A DNA stretch of 26,105 bases, from positions 1 through 26,105 of the IMG/VR virus record IMGVR_UViG_3300040807_002585; one strand, written 5' to 3'. Source of the DNA: a virus. The notes beneath the pieces are model-generated. The model made no database searches and was not told the origin of the DNA. It saw nothing but the letters and a program-made list of their open reading frames with translations. The translations under genes were made by a program, and so were the position numbers. Position 1 is the first letter of the stretch, and every line of letters starts with the position of its first letter. This document shows positions 14,578 to 20,976 of this stretch, piece by piece.

Positions 14578-15562
14578 GCCTGGCGTGCATCGCGTCGAGT
14601 TCGGCGGTGCTCATTACCCGCAGCTGTGGGCCTTCCTGAGCAGCGACTGGCACTGGGATAATCCCAAGGCCAGGCTTGATCTTATCGAGCGTGACCTGCG
14701 GCAAGCCAAGAAGGTCGGCGGGTGCGTTATCTCGGCGGGTGATTTCTTTTGTGCCATGCAGGGCAAATATGACAAGCGAAGCAGCAAGGACGACCTGCGG
14801 CCTGAGCACGCTGGCGGCAGCTATCTTGATCGGCTTGTTGACACCGCGGCTGAGTTCCTGACGCCCTATGCTGACGTCATGGGCCTGATGACTTTGGGCA
14901 ACCATGAAACGGCGATATACGGCCGACATGAGACGTGCCTAATCACTCGCCTGGTGGAGCGGCTGCGGCTCGCGGGCAGCGACTGCAAAGTGGGCGGCTA
15001 CAACGGGTGGGTGCAGTTCATGGGCCGCAGCAAGAGCGGCACCGCGTCAGCCTGCTGGAAGCTCTACTACCATCACGGCAGCGGCGGTGACTCGCCAGTC
15101 ACCCAGGGGCTGCTCGGGATGAATCGAGTGAGTCAATACGTTGACGCCGACGGCATCCTTAGCGGACACATTCACGCCCGCAATCTCAGCACCGTCTGCC
15201 GTGAGCGTCTTAGCGTGCAGGGGCATCGCAAGGTAGGAGAGACGGCACTGATCCGCACTAGCACCTATAAGGACGAGTACGCACCGCTCAACGGTTTCCA
15301 CGTCGAGAAGGGCCGCGGGCCTCGCCCGGTGATGCGGCCGGGCTACTGGCTTAGCCTGAAACTTGACAGAACGAAGACATTTTTGGAAACGAGCTTCCAT
15401 GACGTGCCCCCAGGAGTGACCGACGATGCAGACAGTGACAGTGACCGAGACCCCGAGCCAGGACCAGTACGCAGACGATCTGGAAACGGCAAACAACGAT
15501 CTAAGGCGAGCGGTAGCCGAAAGGCACGCAAGGCAGGCAATCGCACCGCCGCCGGTCGCTGA
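14546..15562 (+). CDS. Calcineurin-like metallophosphoesterase
   Basis: 338 residues from ATG 14546, chosen over an upstream in-frame start because AGGAG (14531-14535) precedes it. Catalytic motifs of the family appear in order: Asp34-x-His36 (SDWHWDN), Gly-Asp66, GNHE at 118-121, His-His176-177, and GHIH at 207-210. These bind a two-metal centre that hydrolyses phosphoesters. The C-terminal 45 residues are low-complexity (Asp/Ser, then Arg/Lys/Gly) and are encoded where the gene overlaps the next one by 137 nt. Substrate unknown; phage relatives are linked to DNA or nucleotide processing. Confidence 0.85.
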   Translation: MAKNWTIKRIEPGVHRVEFGGAHYPQLWAFLSSDWHWDNPKARLDLIERDLRQAKKVGGCVISAGDFFCAMQGKYDKRSSKDDLRPEHAGGSYLDRLVDTAAEFLTPYADVMGLMTLGNHETAIYGRHETCLITRLVERLRLAGSDCKVGGYNGWVQFMGRSKSGTASACWKLYYHHGSGGDSPVTQGLLGMNRVSQYVDADGILSGHIHARNLSTVCRERLSVQGHRKVGETALIRTSTYKDEYAPLNGFHVEKGRGPRPVMRPGYWLSLKLDRTKTFLETSFHDVPPGVTDDADSDSDRDPEPGPVRRRSGNGKQRSKASGSRKARKAGNRTAAGR

Positions 15563-15938
15563 GGCGGCCTGTGACGTCACAGCACAGGATTGTTGCCAGG
15601 GCTCAAGAATGCCGACATTGACCAAAGCTGACCAAGCACCGCGGCCCGGCTCAGGCGAGTTCCTGGCGGTGCTGGACGAGGTAGCCCAGCTGCACCGCCG
15701 CAAGACCCTCGACTACGGCACCGATCAGGATGCTTTGAGCAACATCCGGCAGTCAGCCGACGTCATCGGCTCGCCTGCCTGGGCCGGTGCGATCCTTCGC
15801 ATCAGCGACAAGATGCACCGGCTCAGGAGTTTTTTCCACCGCGGGGCGGTCGAGTTCGACGGCGTGGAGGATACGCTGCTGGACATCACCGCGTATGCGG
15901 CGATTGCTCTTGTGCTGTACCGGGAAGGGCAAACCTGA
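15426..15938 (+). CDS. MazG/Nmad1-like all-alpha protein (DUF1599-like)
   Basis: 170 residues from ATG 15426 with AGGAG at 15412-15416; ATG 15609 is an in-frame alternative that would drop a Thr/Asp/Ala-rich N-terminus of 61 residues. The core (about 78-168) has LHRRKTLDYG, ISDKMHRLRSF and EDTLLDITAYAAIALVLY, the pattern of DUF1599 (Nmad1), an all-alpha relative of NTP pyrophosphatases. Such domains occur near phage base-modification genes. The end overlaps the convergent integrase by 53 nt. Enzyme activity and substrate are not determined. Confidence 0.65.
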   Translation: MQTVTVTETPSQDQYADDLETANNDLRRAVAERHARQAIAPPPVAEAACDVTAQDCCQGSRMPTLTKADQAPRPGSGEFLAVLDEVAQLHRRKTLDYGTDQDALSNIRQSADVIGSPAWAGAILRISDKMHRLRSFFHRGAVEFDGVEDTLLDITAYAAIALVLYREGQT

Positions 15939-16794
15939 GGCCGAGGGCTTCAGCAGCAGACACCCGGCGGCCGACGATGCGATTGTCGAGGTAATGACGC
16001 TCTGACGTGCTGGCCCGGTCATGGTCGAGAAGTTGCTGGGCCGAGCCGCCCTGAGCGGCGACCACCGACGCGGCGGTTTTGCGGAAGGCGTGAAAGCCGC
16101 GATAGGTGACACCAGCCTTTTTGCAGAGCTGCCGCAGCCGGTGGTATCGCATCTCATTTCCCAGTACCCAAGGCCAGACGGGAGCCTCTGGTGCCCCTCG
16201 GTGCTGCTCGAGCAACTCAGCCAGGCCGCTGCTGATGCCCCTTTCGATATCTCGTGTTTTTCCCTTTCTGCTTTCAGCCTCATACAGCACCACCTGCCGG
16301 TCGCGGTCAACGTGCCGCCAGCACAGCACCTTGATTTCGCCAATGCGGCCCGCGGTCTCGACAAACACTCCGAGGTGAGTTGACCACCACCAGGCACGCG
16401 GCAAGCCCGCTTCAAGCCCTGGGAGCTGGCGGCAGACGTCAAGAAGCCGGTGGACGTCATCGGGCATATATGCCTGCGGAAGCCGCCCGGCCGCCCGCAT
16501 GGGCTTCAGCGTCAGGAACTCAGGGATCAGCCGCTTTTTGGCTGCGTAGTTGGCGATGGCGAGCAACTGCACGCGATCCTTCAGCACGGTTGTTCGCCTG
16601 ACCGGACGCTTCGGATCAGTCAGCCGGTGGGCCAGGAACTGGCTCACCACAACGTCGTCTAGGTCGTCCAGCGTGCCGGGACGGCCCAGAAACTCATCAA
16701 AGCGGTCGAGCGTGTGCCCGTACAGCACCTTCGTACGGTCTGAAAGCTGATAGAGCGGGGCGTACCGCTCCATGAGTAGTTGGCGAATGAGCAT
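15886..16794 (-). CDS. int: Tyrosine site-specific integrase
   Basis: 302 residues from ATG (16794 on this strand), chosen over a longer start at 16863 because GAGGAG (16801-16806) lies 6 nt upstream. Catalytic set: Arg150 (ETAGRIGEI), Lys177 (SRKGKT), His235-x-x-Arg238 (FHAFRKT), His258 (LLDHDR), and the nucleophile Tyr268 (TSERHYLDNR). The N-terminal 100 residues form the core-binding region. It would recombine attP with a host attB. It is the only minus-strand gene and converges on the Nmad1-like gene with a 53-nt overlap, so attP is unlikely downstream. Full length for a compact phage integrase. Confidence 0.9.
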   Translation of the reverse strand: MLIRQLLMERYAPLYQLSDRTKVLYGHTLDRFDEFLGRPGTLDDLDDVVVSQFLAHRLTDPKRPVRRTTVLKDRVQLLAIANYAAKKRLIPEFLTLKPMRAAGRLPQAYMPDDVHRLLDVCRQLPGLEAGLPRAWWWSTHLGVFVETAGRIGEIKVLCWRHVDRDRQVVLYEAESRKGKTRDIERGISSGLAELLEQHRGAPEAPVWPWVLGNEMRYHRLRQLCKKAGVTYRGFHAFRKTAASVVAAQGGSAQQLLDHDRASTSERHYLDNRIVGRRVSAAEALGLRFALPGTAQEQSPHTR

Positions 16795-16861
16795 TTCTGT
16801 CTCCTCTTGTTGCGGCCCGCGCCCTGGCCTGACTTGTGTTTGATTGGCGAGGGGGCCGACC

Positions 16862-16889
16862 ATTCTGAGAGGTAGTGTACATATGTCAA
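16862..16889 (-). promoter_or_regulatory. Predicted integrase promoter
   Basis: On the minus strand TTGACA (16889-16884) and CAGAAT (16867-16862) are separated by 16 nt, and the integrase start lies about 70 nt further on. The -35 matches consensus; the -10 matches 4 of 6. No experimental support. Confidence 0.5.
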
Positions 16890-17007
16890 TCCCTTGCCCT
16901 CCGCTGAAATGGTGCGGCCCGAGAGCATTCTACGGGGTGCTTTCGTGGCCCGCCGTTTCAATCCCCACGTTTTAGGTTTTGTTGCCAAGACTCCATCTGC
17001 GTCAGCT

Positions 17008-17035
17008 TTGACTTCGCTTCCCCTATCGGTATCAT
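17008..17035 (+). promoter_or_regulatory. Predicted promoter of the excisionase-like gene with operator half-site
   Basis: TTGACT (17008-17013), 16-nt spacer, TATCAT (17030-17035). The right part ATCGGTATCATT (17025-17036) is identical to one half of the palindromic operator at 17352-17375. The left part does not match, so this is a half-site. The expected start of transcription is at or next to ATG 17043. Confidence 0.6.
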
Positions 17036-17051
17036 TGGAGGGATGATTGCG

Positions 17052-17282
17052 ATGCCACCACTCACCGACGAAACCGGCCGCGTGCTGATTTCTTGCCGCG
17101 AAGCTGCCGAAATCTACGGCTGTGGGATGCGGTACATCCGCCGCCTGGTGACTGATGGACGCCTGCACTGCGTCGAGGTTGGCCGCACCTACATGGTAGA
17201 CGAGGCCGAGGTCAGGGAACTGGCTGGCCGGGATGCTGAGGGCCGCCAGCGGAAGCGTTCCGAGGGATTCCGCCCAGGCTGA
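17052..17282 (+). CDS. Excisionase-like / MerR-type helix-turn-helix protein
   Basis: 76 residues from ATG 17052, preferred because GGAGGG (17037-17042) is 9 nt upstream; ATG 17043 is also in frame and would fit a leaderless mRNA. Residues 12-60 show the excisionase-family winged helix pattern: VLISCREAAEIYGCG, then YIRRLVTDGRLHCVEVGRTY and a closing VDEAEVRELAG. The basic C-terminus (GRQRKRSEGF) may bind DNA. It lies divergent from the integrase across about 260 nt of control DNA, the usual place for a directionality factor or a regulator of the lysis/lysogeny switch. Confidence 0.7.
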   Translation: MPPLTDETGRVLISCREAAEIYGCGMRYIRRLVTDGRLHCVEVGRTYMVDEAEVRELAGRDAEGRQRKRSEGFRPG

Positions 17283-17315
17283 AACCCGCGTTTTCCCGCT
17301 GAAAACCGGCCTCTG

Positions 17316-17333
17316 AAAAAAATCCGAAAAAAA
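17316..17333 (+). promoter_or_regulatory. A-tract UP-element-like sequence
   Basis: Two seven-A runs (17316-17322 and 17327-17333) lie 11 nt apart, just upstream of the -35 hexamer at 17347, at the position where RNA polymerase alpha subunits contact UP elements. Confidence 0.45.
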
Positions 17334-17346
17334 TTCTCATTCTCGC

Positions 17347-17374
17347 TTGACAATGGTACCGATATCGGTATCAT
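17347..17374 (+). promoter_or_regulatory. Strong predicted early promoter
   Basis: TTGACA (17347-17352), 16-nt spacer, TATCAT (17369-17374): 6 of 6 and 5 of 6 matches to sigma70 consensus. The spacer is filled by an operator-like palindrome. The downstream gene starts at 17440, leaving a leader of roughly 60 nt. Confidence 0.75.
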
Positions 17375-17375
17375 T
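17352..17375 (+). promoter_or_regulatory. 24-bp near-perfect palindrome: repressor operator
   Basis: The centre TACCGATATCGGTA (17357-17370) is a perfect 14-bp palindrome, and the arms AATG / CATT (17352-17355, 17372-17375) also match, with one mismatched pair between. It spans the -35 end, spacer and -10 of the promoter, so a bound dimer would block transcription. No CI-like repressor gene was seen in the window. Confidence 0.7.
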
Positions 17376-17439
17376 AGGGCAGACGCGGGCAACTGAGCCG
17401 CGAGACACTATGGAACACCAACAACAAAGGAATGGAACG

Positions 17440-17754
17440 ATGAACAGGCTAGTGCAATCTCACAAAAAGCGATTTCCGATTGGTTGCCAAGTGGTATCAC
17501 AAGCAGGCTGGACGGGGCTAATCGTCGGAATCAACGACAACAACCCATCTGCTCCGCTGCGGGTTCAGTGGGACAAGAACGGAAGGATTTCGTCAGCGAA
17601 CTCCGGGACGGTCAAACGAGCCAACGTCGGCACGGGGCCGGGGGCAGGAACAACAACAAAGGGAGACGAACAAGCCCGACGCATAGCCTGCGAGCGTGGA
17701 GAATCCACCGACTGCCCCGACCAGCACCTCTGCCGCCACGGAATTGACAACTGA
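17440..17754 (+). CDS. Small early protein with SH3/KOW-like domain
   Basis: 104 residues from ATG 17440 (AAGGA at 17427-17431); earlier in-frame ATG at 17410 is less likely. The first 65 residues have the look of a small beta barrel: RFPIGCQVVSQAGWTGLIVG then PLRVQWDKNGRISSANSG. The remainder is polar, with a cysteine-rich end (CERGESTDCPDQHLCRHG). It is the first gene after the operator-controlled promoter, so it should be expressed early and repressed in the lysogen. A relative in shape, not clearly in sequence, is the second barrel-like gene at 18164. Function unknown. Confidence 0.55.
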   Translation: MNRLVQSHKKRFPIGCQVVSQAGWTGLIVGINDNNPSAPLRVQWDKNGRISSANSGTVKRANVGTGPGAGTTTKGDEQARRIACERGESTDCPDQHLCRHGIDN

Positions 17755-17786
17755 CCACCAACACCACCAGCCAGGGAGGGCTACTG

Positions 17787-17867
17787 ATGACCGCTGAAAC
17801 ATTTGAAATGATTCTGCAAGTTTTTGTTCTGGTCGCTCGCATCATCGCGGCCGGGCAATGGGGTTGA
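17787..17867 (+). CDS. Very small membrane peptide (26 aa)
   Basis: ATG 17787 with a strong GGGAGGG at 17774-17780 and 6-nt spacer; TGA at 17865-17867. The peptide is mostly hydrophobic (EMILQVFVLVARIIAAG), consistent with a single short membrane helix. Nothing is known of the function; the good ribosome site is the main evidence. Confidence 0.4.
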   Translation: MTAETFEMILQVFVLVARIIAAGQWG

Positions 17868-18163
17868 CGACATGGCCCGCAATCGGTACCAATGGGGCCG
17901 CCTTAACCGGCTTTTTTATTTCCCTAAATGGTACCGCTACCGGCCCCAGTCCAATCCCCTCGATTTCACCCCCCCCTTGATCGTTTTTTTTTTTTCAATA
18001 CGGTACGCCTGACCATGCCCCCACAGGCGACCCCCGAATGGGAGAGAACCCCAGTAGTAATGAGGCCGCATCACCGACCCTTCTAATCCCCTCGCTTTTT
18101 GATTTGACGACTTTGTTTTTCCCAGTACGGTACACCCGTCCACTACCCACTAGGAGACCCCCA
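17868..18163 (+). promoter_or_regulatory. Regulatory stretch with repeated GGTAC sites and duplicated leader unit
   Basis: No convincing gene. GGTAC occurs at 17885, 17930, 18002 and 18129; the first two sit in half-operator-like contexts (ATCGGTACCAAT at 17883-17894; AATGGTACCGCT at 17927-17938). A unit of AATCCCCTCG, TTGA(T/C)(C/G), 16 nt, TACGGTAC, then AGG(C/A)GACCCCC and ATG occurs twice: 17953-18040 and 18085-18166. A 47-codon ORF (17872-18012) runs through it but has no ribosome site and is not believed. Confidence 0.55.
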
Positions 18164-18427
18164 ATGACATGGCAACCCGGAGACAACGAGGCCGCCGCTG
18201 CTATCAGCGGCATGAATGAGACCTACGGCAGCAGCTACGGCCCGCCCAGCGGCTTCGCGGTAGGCGAGCGAGTGACCTACCGCTCAGCGACCACCGACGA
18301 GGAGGCCCGCGGCGTTGTGGTGGAGGTGCTCGACCAGCTGAGCGGCAGCTACCACATCAAGATCAAGGTTCCCGGCAGCGAGCCGGTTCACCGCTTCGCC
18401 AGCGATTCAGAGCTGGCTTATTTCTGA
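18164..18427 (+). CDS. Small early protein, SH3-like barrel
   Basis: 87 residues from ATG 18164 with AGGAG at 18152-18156. The frame is open upstream to 18038, but that extension lacks protein-like character and matches the duplicated leader. The N-terminal 28 residues are Ala/Gly/Ser-rich. The rest, FAVGERVTYRSATTDEEARG, VVVEVLDQLSGSYHIKI and a closing strand with SELAYF, resembles a small beta barrel often found in DNA- or RNA-associated phage proteins. It is directly upstream of the methyltransferase (12-nt gap). Confidence 0.55.
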   Translation: MTWQPGDNEAAAAISGMNETYGSSYGPPSGFAVGERVTYRSATTDEEARGVVVEVLDQLSGSYHIKIKVPGSEPVHRFASDSELAYF

Positions 18428-18439
18428 GGAGCGGCACTG

Positions 18440-19594
18440 ATGAACTACGCAAGCGTCTGCGACGGCATCGGGGCGGCTCATGTGGCATGGGAGCCGCTTG
18501 GATGGGCTTGCCAATGGACCAGCGAGATTGAGCCGTTCCCGGCTGCGGTTGTCGAGCACCACTACGGATTTCGCAATCTCGGGGACATGACGGCGATCAC
18601 GGAGGTAATGCTTGATGCGGCAGTTGAACTTCTTGTCGGAGGCACACCTTGCCAATCATTCTCAGTCGCTGGCCTGCGAAGAGGATTGGCAGACCCGCGT
18701 GGAAACCTGGCCCTCCGATTCATACAGCTTGCTGCTGTCATGCAGCCCGAGTGGATCGTTTGGGAAAACGTGCCAGGCGTGCTTAGTAGCGGCAAAGGAC
18801 GGGATTTTGGAACCTTCCTCGGAGCGTTGGCAAAACTCGGGTATGGGTTCGCCTACCGAGTTCTTGACGCTCAATGGTTTGGAGTCGCCCAGCGACGTCG
18901 CCGTGTGTTTGTTGTCGGCCACCTTGGAGACTGGCGACGTGCCGCAGCGGTACTTTTTGAGCGCGAAAGCGTGTTCGGGAATCCTCCGACGCGCGGAGCG
19001 GCGGGGGAAGAAGCTACCGGCACAATTGCTGGCTGCTCTAACGGCGGCGGCGCAAATGGGCCCGGCAGAACAGCAGACGATGCCGACACGCTCGTATGGC
19101 GCGGCGGCGACCAATCAAACAGCGAGCACTGCATTGACCACGCCGGGACGCTCAACTGCGACAAGGGGCAGCAAGGCGGCATCGTAGGCTTTCACCCCGT
19201 TCAAGACCCGATCAGCAGCACCGACGGTTCGACGCATTCAATGGGCTGCGGCTCCAAGCAGGGCTGCTGTACGCAGGCGGTGGCGTTCAAGGAATCCCAG
19301 AGCGGATGCCGCACTGGCTCAGTCCACGCCACTCTTGACGCAAACAAAGGCAGTCGCCGCATGGAAGGCGTGCTGTCAGCAATGGCTGTCCGCCGCCTGA
19401 CGCCCCGAGAGTGTGAGCGGCTCCAAGGCTTTCCCGACGACTACACGCTCGTCACCTACCGCAACAAGCCAGCCGCAGACAGTCCGCGATACAAGGCGCT
19501 CGGCAACTCAATGGCGGTGCCGGTCATGCGATGGATCGGCCAAAGAATCGCGCAAGTTAGGAGGCCAGCGGCGGAGCCGCTGCGTCAAGGATGA
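18440..19594 (+). CDS. dcm: DNA (cytosine-5) methyltransferase
   Basis: 384 residues; GAGGAG (18426-18431) precedes the ATG. It methylates cytosine C5 in DNA using SAM. Motif I is SVCDGIGAAHVAWEPLG (residues 5-21); motif IV GGTPCQSFSVAG has the catalytic Cys71; motif VI is ENVPG (109-113); motif VIII QRRRR (151-155); motif IX RRLTPRECERLQGFP (318-332); motif X GNSM (355-358). Residues about 180-310 are the variable target-recognition region. It may protect phage DNA from host restriction. A second reading frame of 190 codons is nested inside (18615-19187). A terminator follows. Confidence 0.9.
   Translation: MNYASVCDGIGAAHVAWEPLGWACQWTSEIEPFPAAVVEHHYGFRNLGDMTAITEVMLDAAVELLVGGTPCQSFSVAGLRRGLADPRGNLALRFIQLAAVMQPEWIVWENVPGVLSSGKGRDFGTFLGALAKLGYGFAYRVLDAQWFGVAQRRRRVFVVGHLGDWRRAAAVLFERESVFGNPPTRGAAGEEATGTIAGCSNGGGANGPGRTADDADTLVWRGGDQSNSEHCIDHAGTLNCDKGQQGGIVGFHPVQDPISSTDGSTHSMGCGSKQGCCTQAVAFKESQSGCRTGSVHATLDANKGSRRMEGVLSAMAVRRLTPRECERLQGFPDDYTLVTYRNKPAADSPRYKALGNSMAVPVMRWIGQRIAQVRRPAAEPLRQG
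18615..19187 (+). CDS. ORF nested inside dcm in another frame, conserved-looking
   Basis: 190 residues in the +1 frame of dcm, from ATG 18615 with a perfect GGAGGT at 18601-18606 (8-nt spacer) that lies within the dcm coding sequence. The product looks like a protein rather than noise: WQTRVETWPSDSYSLLLSCS, then GKTCQACLVAA, ILEPSSERWQNSGMGSP, TLETGDVPQRYFLSAKAC and SGILRRAERRGKKLP. From memory, the (Tyr/Phe)-Leu-Ser-x-Lys-Ala...Gly-Ile-Leu-Arg-Arg-Ala...Arg-Gly-Lys signature occurs in many phage hypothetical proteins linked to methyltransferases. Its function is unknown. Whether it is translated needs proof. Confidence 0.5.
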   Translation: MRQLNFLSEAHLANHSQSLACEEDWQTRVETWPSDSYSLLLSCSPSGSFGKTCQACLVAAKDGILEPSSERWQNSGMGSPTEFLTLNGLESPSDVAVCLLSATLETGDVPQRYFLSAKACSGILRRAERRGKKLPAQLLAALTAAAQMGPAEQQTMPTRSYGAAATNQTASTALTTPGRSTATRGSKAAS

Positions 19595-19598
19595 CACG

Positions 19599-19637
19599 CC
19601 CGGCTAGGGCAGGAGGCCCAGCGGCCGGGACTTTTTT
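19599..19637 (+). terminator. Intrinsic terminator after dcm
   Basis: CCCGGC (19599-19604) pairs with GCCGGG (19624-19629). An inner stem GGGC (19607-19610) / GCCC (19616-19619) lies inside the loop. Six T's follow at 19632-19637. It would end transcription from the leader/dcm unit before the RecT-like gene. Confidence 0.7.
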
Positions 19638-19664
19638 CACTTTTCAGAAATCGAAAGGAATCAG

Positions 19665-20480
19665 ATGACAACAGCACTTTCAACAACGCAGCCGCGGGGG
19701 CTGGCACTTCAGACGATCAGCGAGGCGATGACGTTCGGCAAGATGCTTGCCGAGTCGAGCTTCGTCCCGAAGGACTTCCGCGGCAAGCCTGCCGACTGCG
19801 TTCTGGCCGTCCAGCACGGTGCAGAGTTGGGCCTCGGCCCGATGCAGAGCGTTCAGAGCATCGCAGTGGTCAACGGTCGCCCGTCGATCTATGGCGATGC
19901 CGCCATTGCACTCGCCAAGGGCTCGCCGGTCTGCGAGTACATCAGCGAGCGGATCGAGGGCGACGGCGACCAGATGGCCGCAGTCTGCGAGGCGAAACGC
20001 CGCGGCGATCCGCAGCCGACCGTCAGCACGTTTAGCGTTGCCGACGCCAAGAAAGCGGGGCTGTGGGGCAAGTCTGGCCCGTGGCAGCAGTACCCGAAGC
20101 GGATGCTCCAGATGCGAGCCCGAGGCTTCGCACTGCGTGACGCTTTTCCTGACGTTCTCCGCGGCCTGGTGACCGCCGAAGAGGCCCAAGACTACACGCA
20201 CGTCGAGCCCGTCAGGAGCGAGCCACGGCCGCCGGTCGAGGTGCGGCCAAAGTTTGATCGTGAAGACCCGACGCCGCGGCCGCTGGAGGAGACCGATCCT
20301 CTTGCCCGTGCCCGCCTGGCGGTCAGCAACGCAAAGACCATCGCTGACTGCGACCGCATCAGGGCCAGGGCAATCGAGCTGGCCGAGGCTGGCGAGTGGA
20401 CCGAGGAGCAGGCCGACGAGATCAAGAAGCTGCTGTTTCACAAAGCCGAGATGTTGATCGGTGAGGAGGTGCCAGCATGA
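19665..20480 (+). CDS. RecT-like single-strand annealing protein
   Basis: 271 residues with AAAGGA upstream. Features of phage RecT/Bet-type recombinases: ALQTISEAMTFGKMLAESSF, VPKDFRGKPADCVLAVQHGA, LGLGPMQSVQSIAVVNGRPS (residues 56-75), then GPWQQYPKRMLQMRARGFAL (138-157) and RDAFPDVLRGLVTAEEAQDY. These proteins anneal complementary single strands in phage recombination and replication. The C-terminal third is a charged, helix-rich tail. No exonuclease partner is obvious next to it; the PD-(D/E)XK-like protein at 23705 could be one, but that is speculative. Confidence 0.8.
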   Translation: MTTALSTTQPRGLALQTISEAMTFGKMLAESSFVPKDFRGKPADCVLAVQHGAELGLGPMQSVQSIAVVNGRPSIYGDAAIALAKGSPVCEYISERIEGDGDQMAAVCEAKRRGDPQPTVSTFSVADAKKAGLWGKSGPWQQYPKRMLQMRARGFALRDAFPDVLRGLVTAEEAQDYTHVEPVRSEPRPPVEVRPKFDREDPTPRPLEETDPLARARLAVSNAKTIADCDRIRARAIELAEAGEWTEEQADEIKKLLFHKAEMLIGEEVPA

Positions 20481-20737
20481 ACGGGATTACCTACACCGAG
20501 CCCGGCTTCGTCCGCGTCTACAACGAGGCCAGAGGTTGCCACGATTGGGAAGCGGTGACGGCCCTAGAGACCATCGACAGGCAGCTTCGATACGCACTGG
20601 AAGATGCTCAAAAGTATTGCCGCCTGTGGGAATCAACAGCCGAGTACCGAGCCAAAAAGGCAGCTGCGGCAGAGGCCGCGGCAGCGATGCGGACACGCCC
20701 GGCCGACCACCGGGCACCGGCTGAGAGCGACGGATGA
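20477..20737 (+). CDS. Small early hypothetical protein (86 aa)
   Basis: ATGA overlap with the RecT-like gene. N-terminal half: YTEPGFVRVYNEARGCHDWE and a helix ETIDRQLRYALEDAQKY; C-terminal half is Ala/Arg-rich and probably disordered. Nothing in it identifies a family. The next gene starts inside its stop (ATGA). Confidence 0.6.
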   Translation: MNGITYTEPGFVRVYNEARGCHDWEAVTALETIDRQLRYALEDAQKYCRLWESTAEYRAKKAAAAEAAAAMRTRPADHRAPAESDG

Positions 20738-20976
20738 CCAACCGCACCCCAGCGGCCGCAGCTGAAGCCACGCGGACAGGGGAGCCCAGCGGGCGGTGGC
20801 TAGTAACACCCGCAGCAGCGGCCGATGACGTCTCCCTTGCAATCGGTGACGCTGCCGCTTGCCCAGCGTTACAGGGCCAACACAATTACAAGGAGGTGTC
20901 AAGTGCAACAACTTTGCTTGGAGACAGGATCAATGAAAAAACGTGCTGCAAACAAGCTCGCCTCTTTGTGCGATGA
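20734..20976 (+). CDS. Possible small early protein (80 aa), uncertain
   Basis: ATGA overlap with the previous gene is the main evidence. The product is Ala/Thr-rich (MTNRTPAAAAEATRTGEPSG) with no recognised motif, and its last 74 nt overlap the ParB-like gene in another frame. It could be a spurious extension of the operon or a real short protein. Codon use is similar to the neighbours in the first 150 nt. Confidence 0.4.
   Translation: MTNRTPAAAAEATRTGEPSGRWLVTPAAAADDVSLAIGDAAACPALQGQHNYKEVSSATTLLGDRINEKTCCKQARLFVR

Noticed and set aside
16945-16965. CRISPR-repeat-like end (ATTGAAAC on the minus strand)
   Set aside because: An 8-base match is expected by chance in a window this size, it is single copy, and there is no stem or spacer array.
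16940-16985. tRNA T-arm-like sequence near the integrase that could mark attP
   Set aside because: The loop resembles a T-loop, but the flanking bases do not pair into a stem.
17872-18012. 47-codon frame through the GGTAC region
   Set aside because: No ribosome site, and its Trp/Tyr/Arg-rich content comes from repeated regulatory sequence (GGTACC read as Arg-Tyr or Trp-Tyr).
19680-20441. 253-codon minus-strand frame inside the RecT-like gene
   Set aside because: Antisense shadow of GC-rich coding DNA; no motif and the + frame has strong family signatures.
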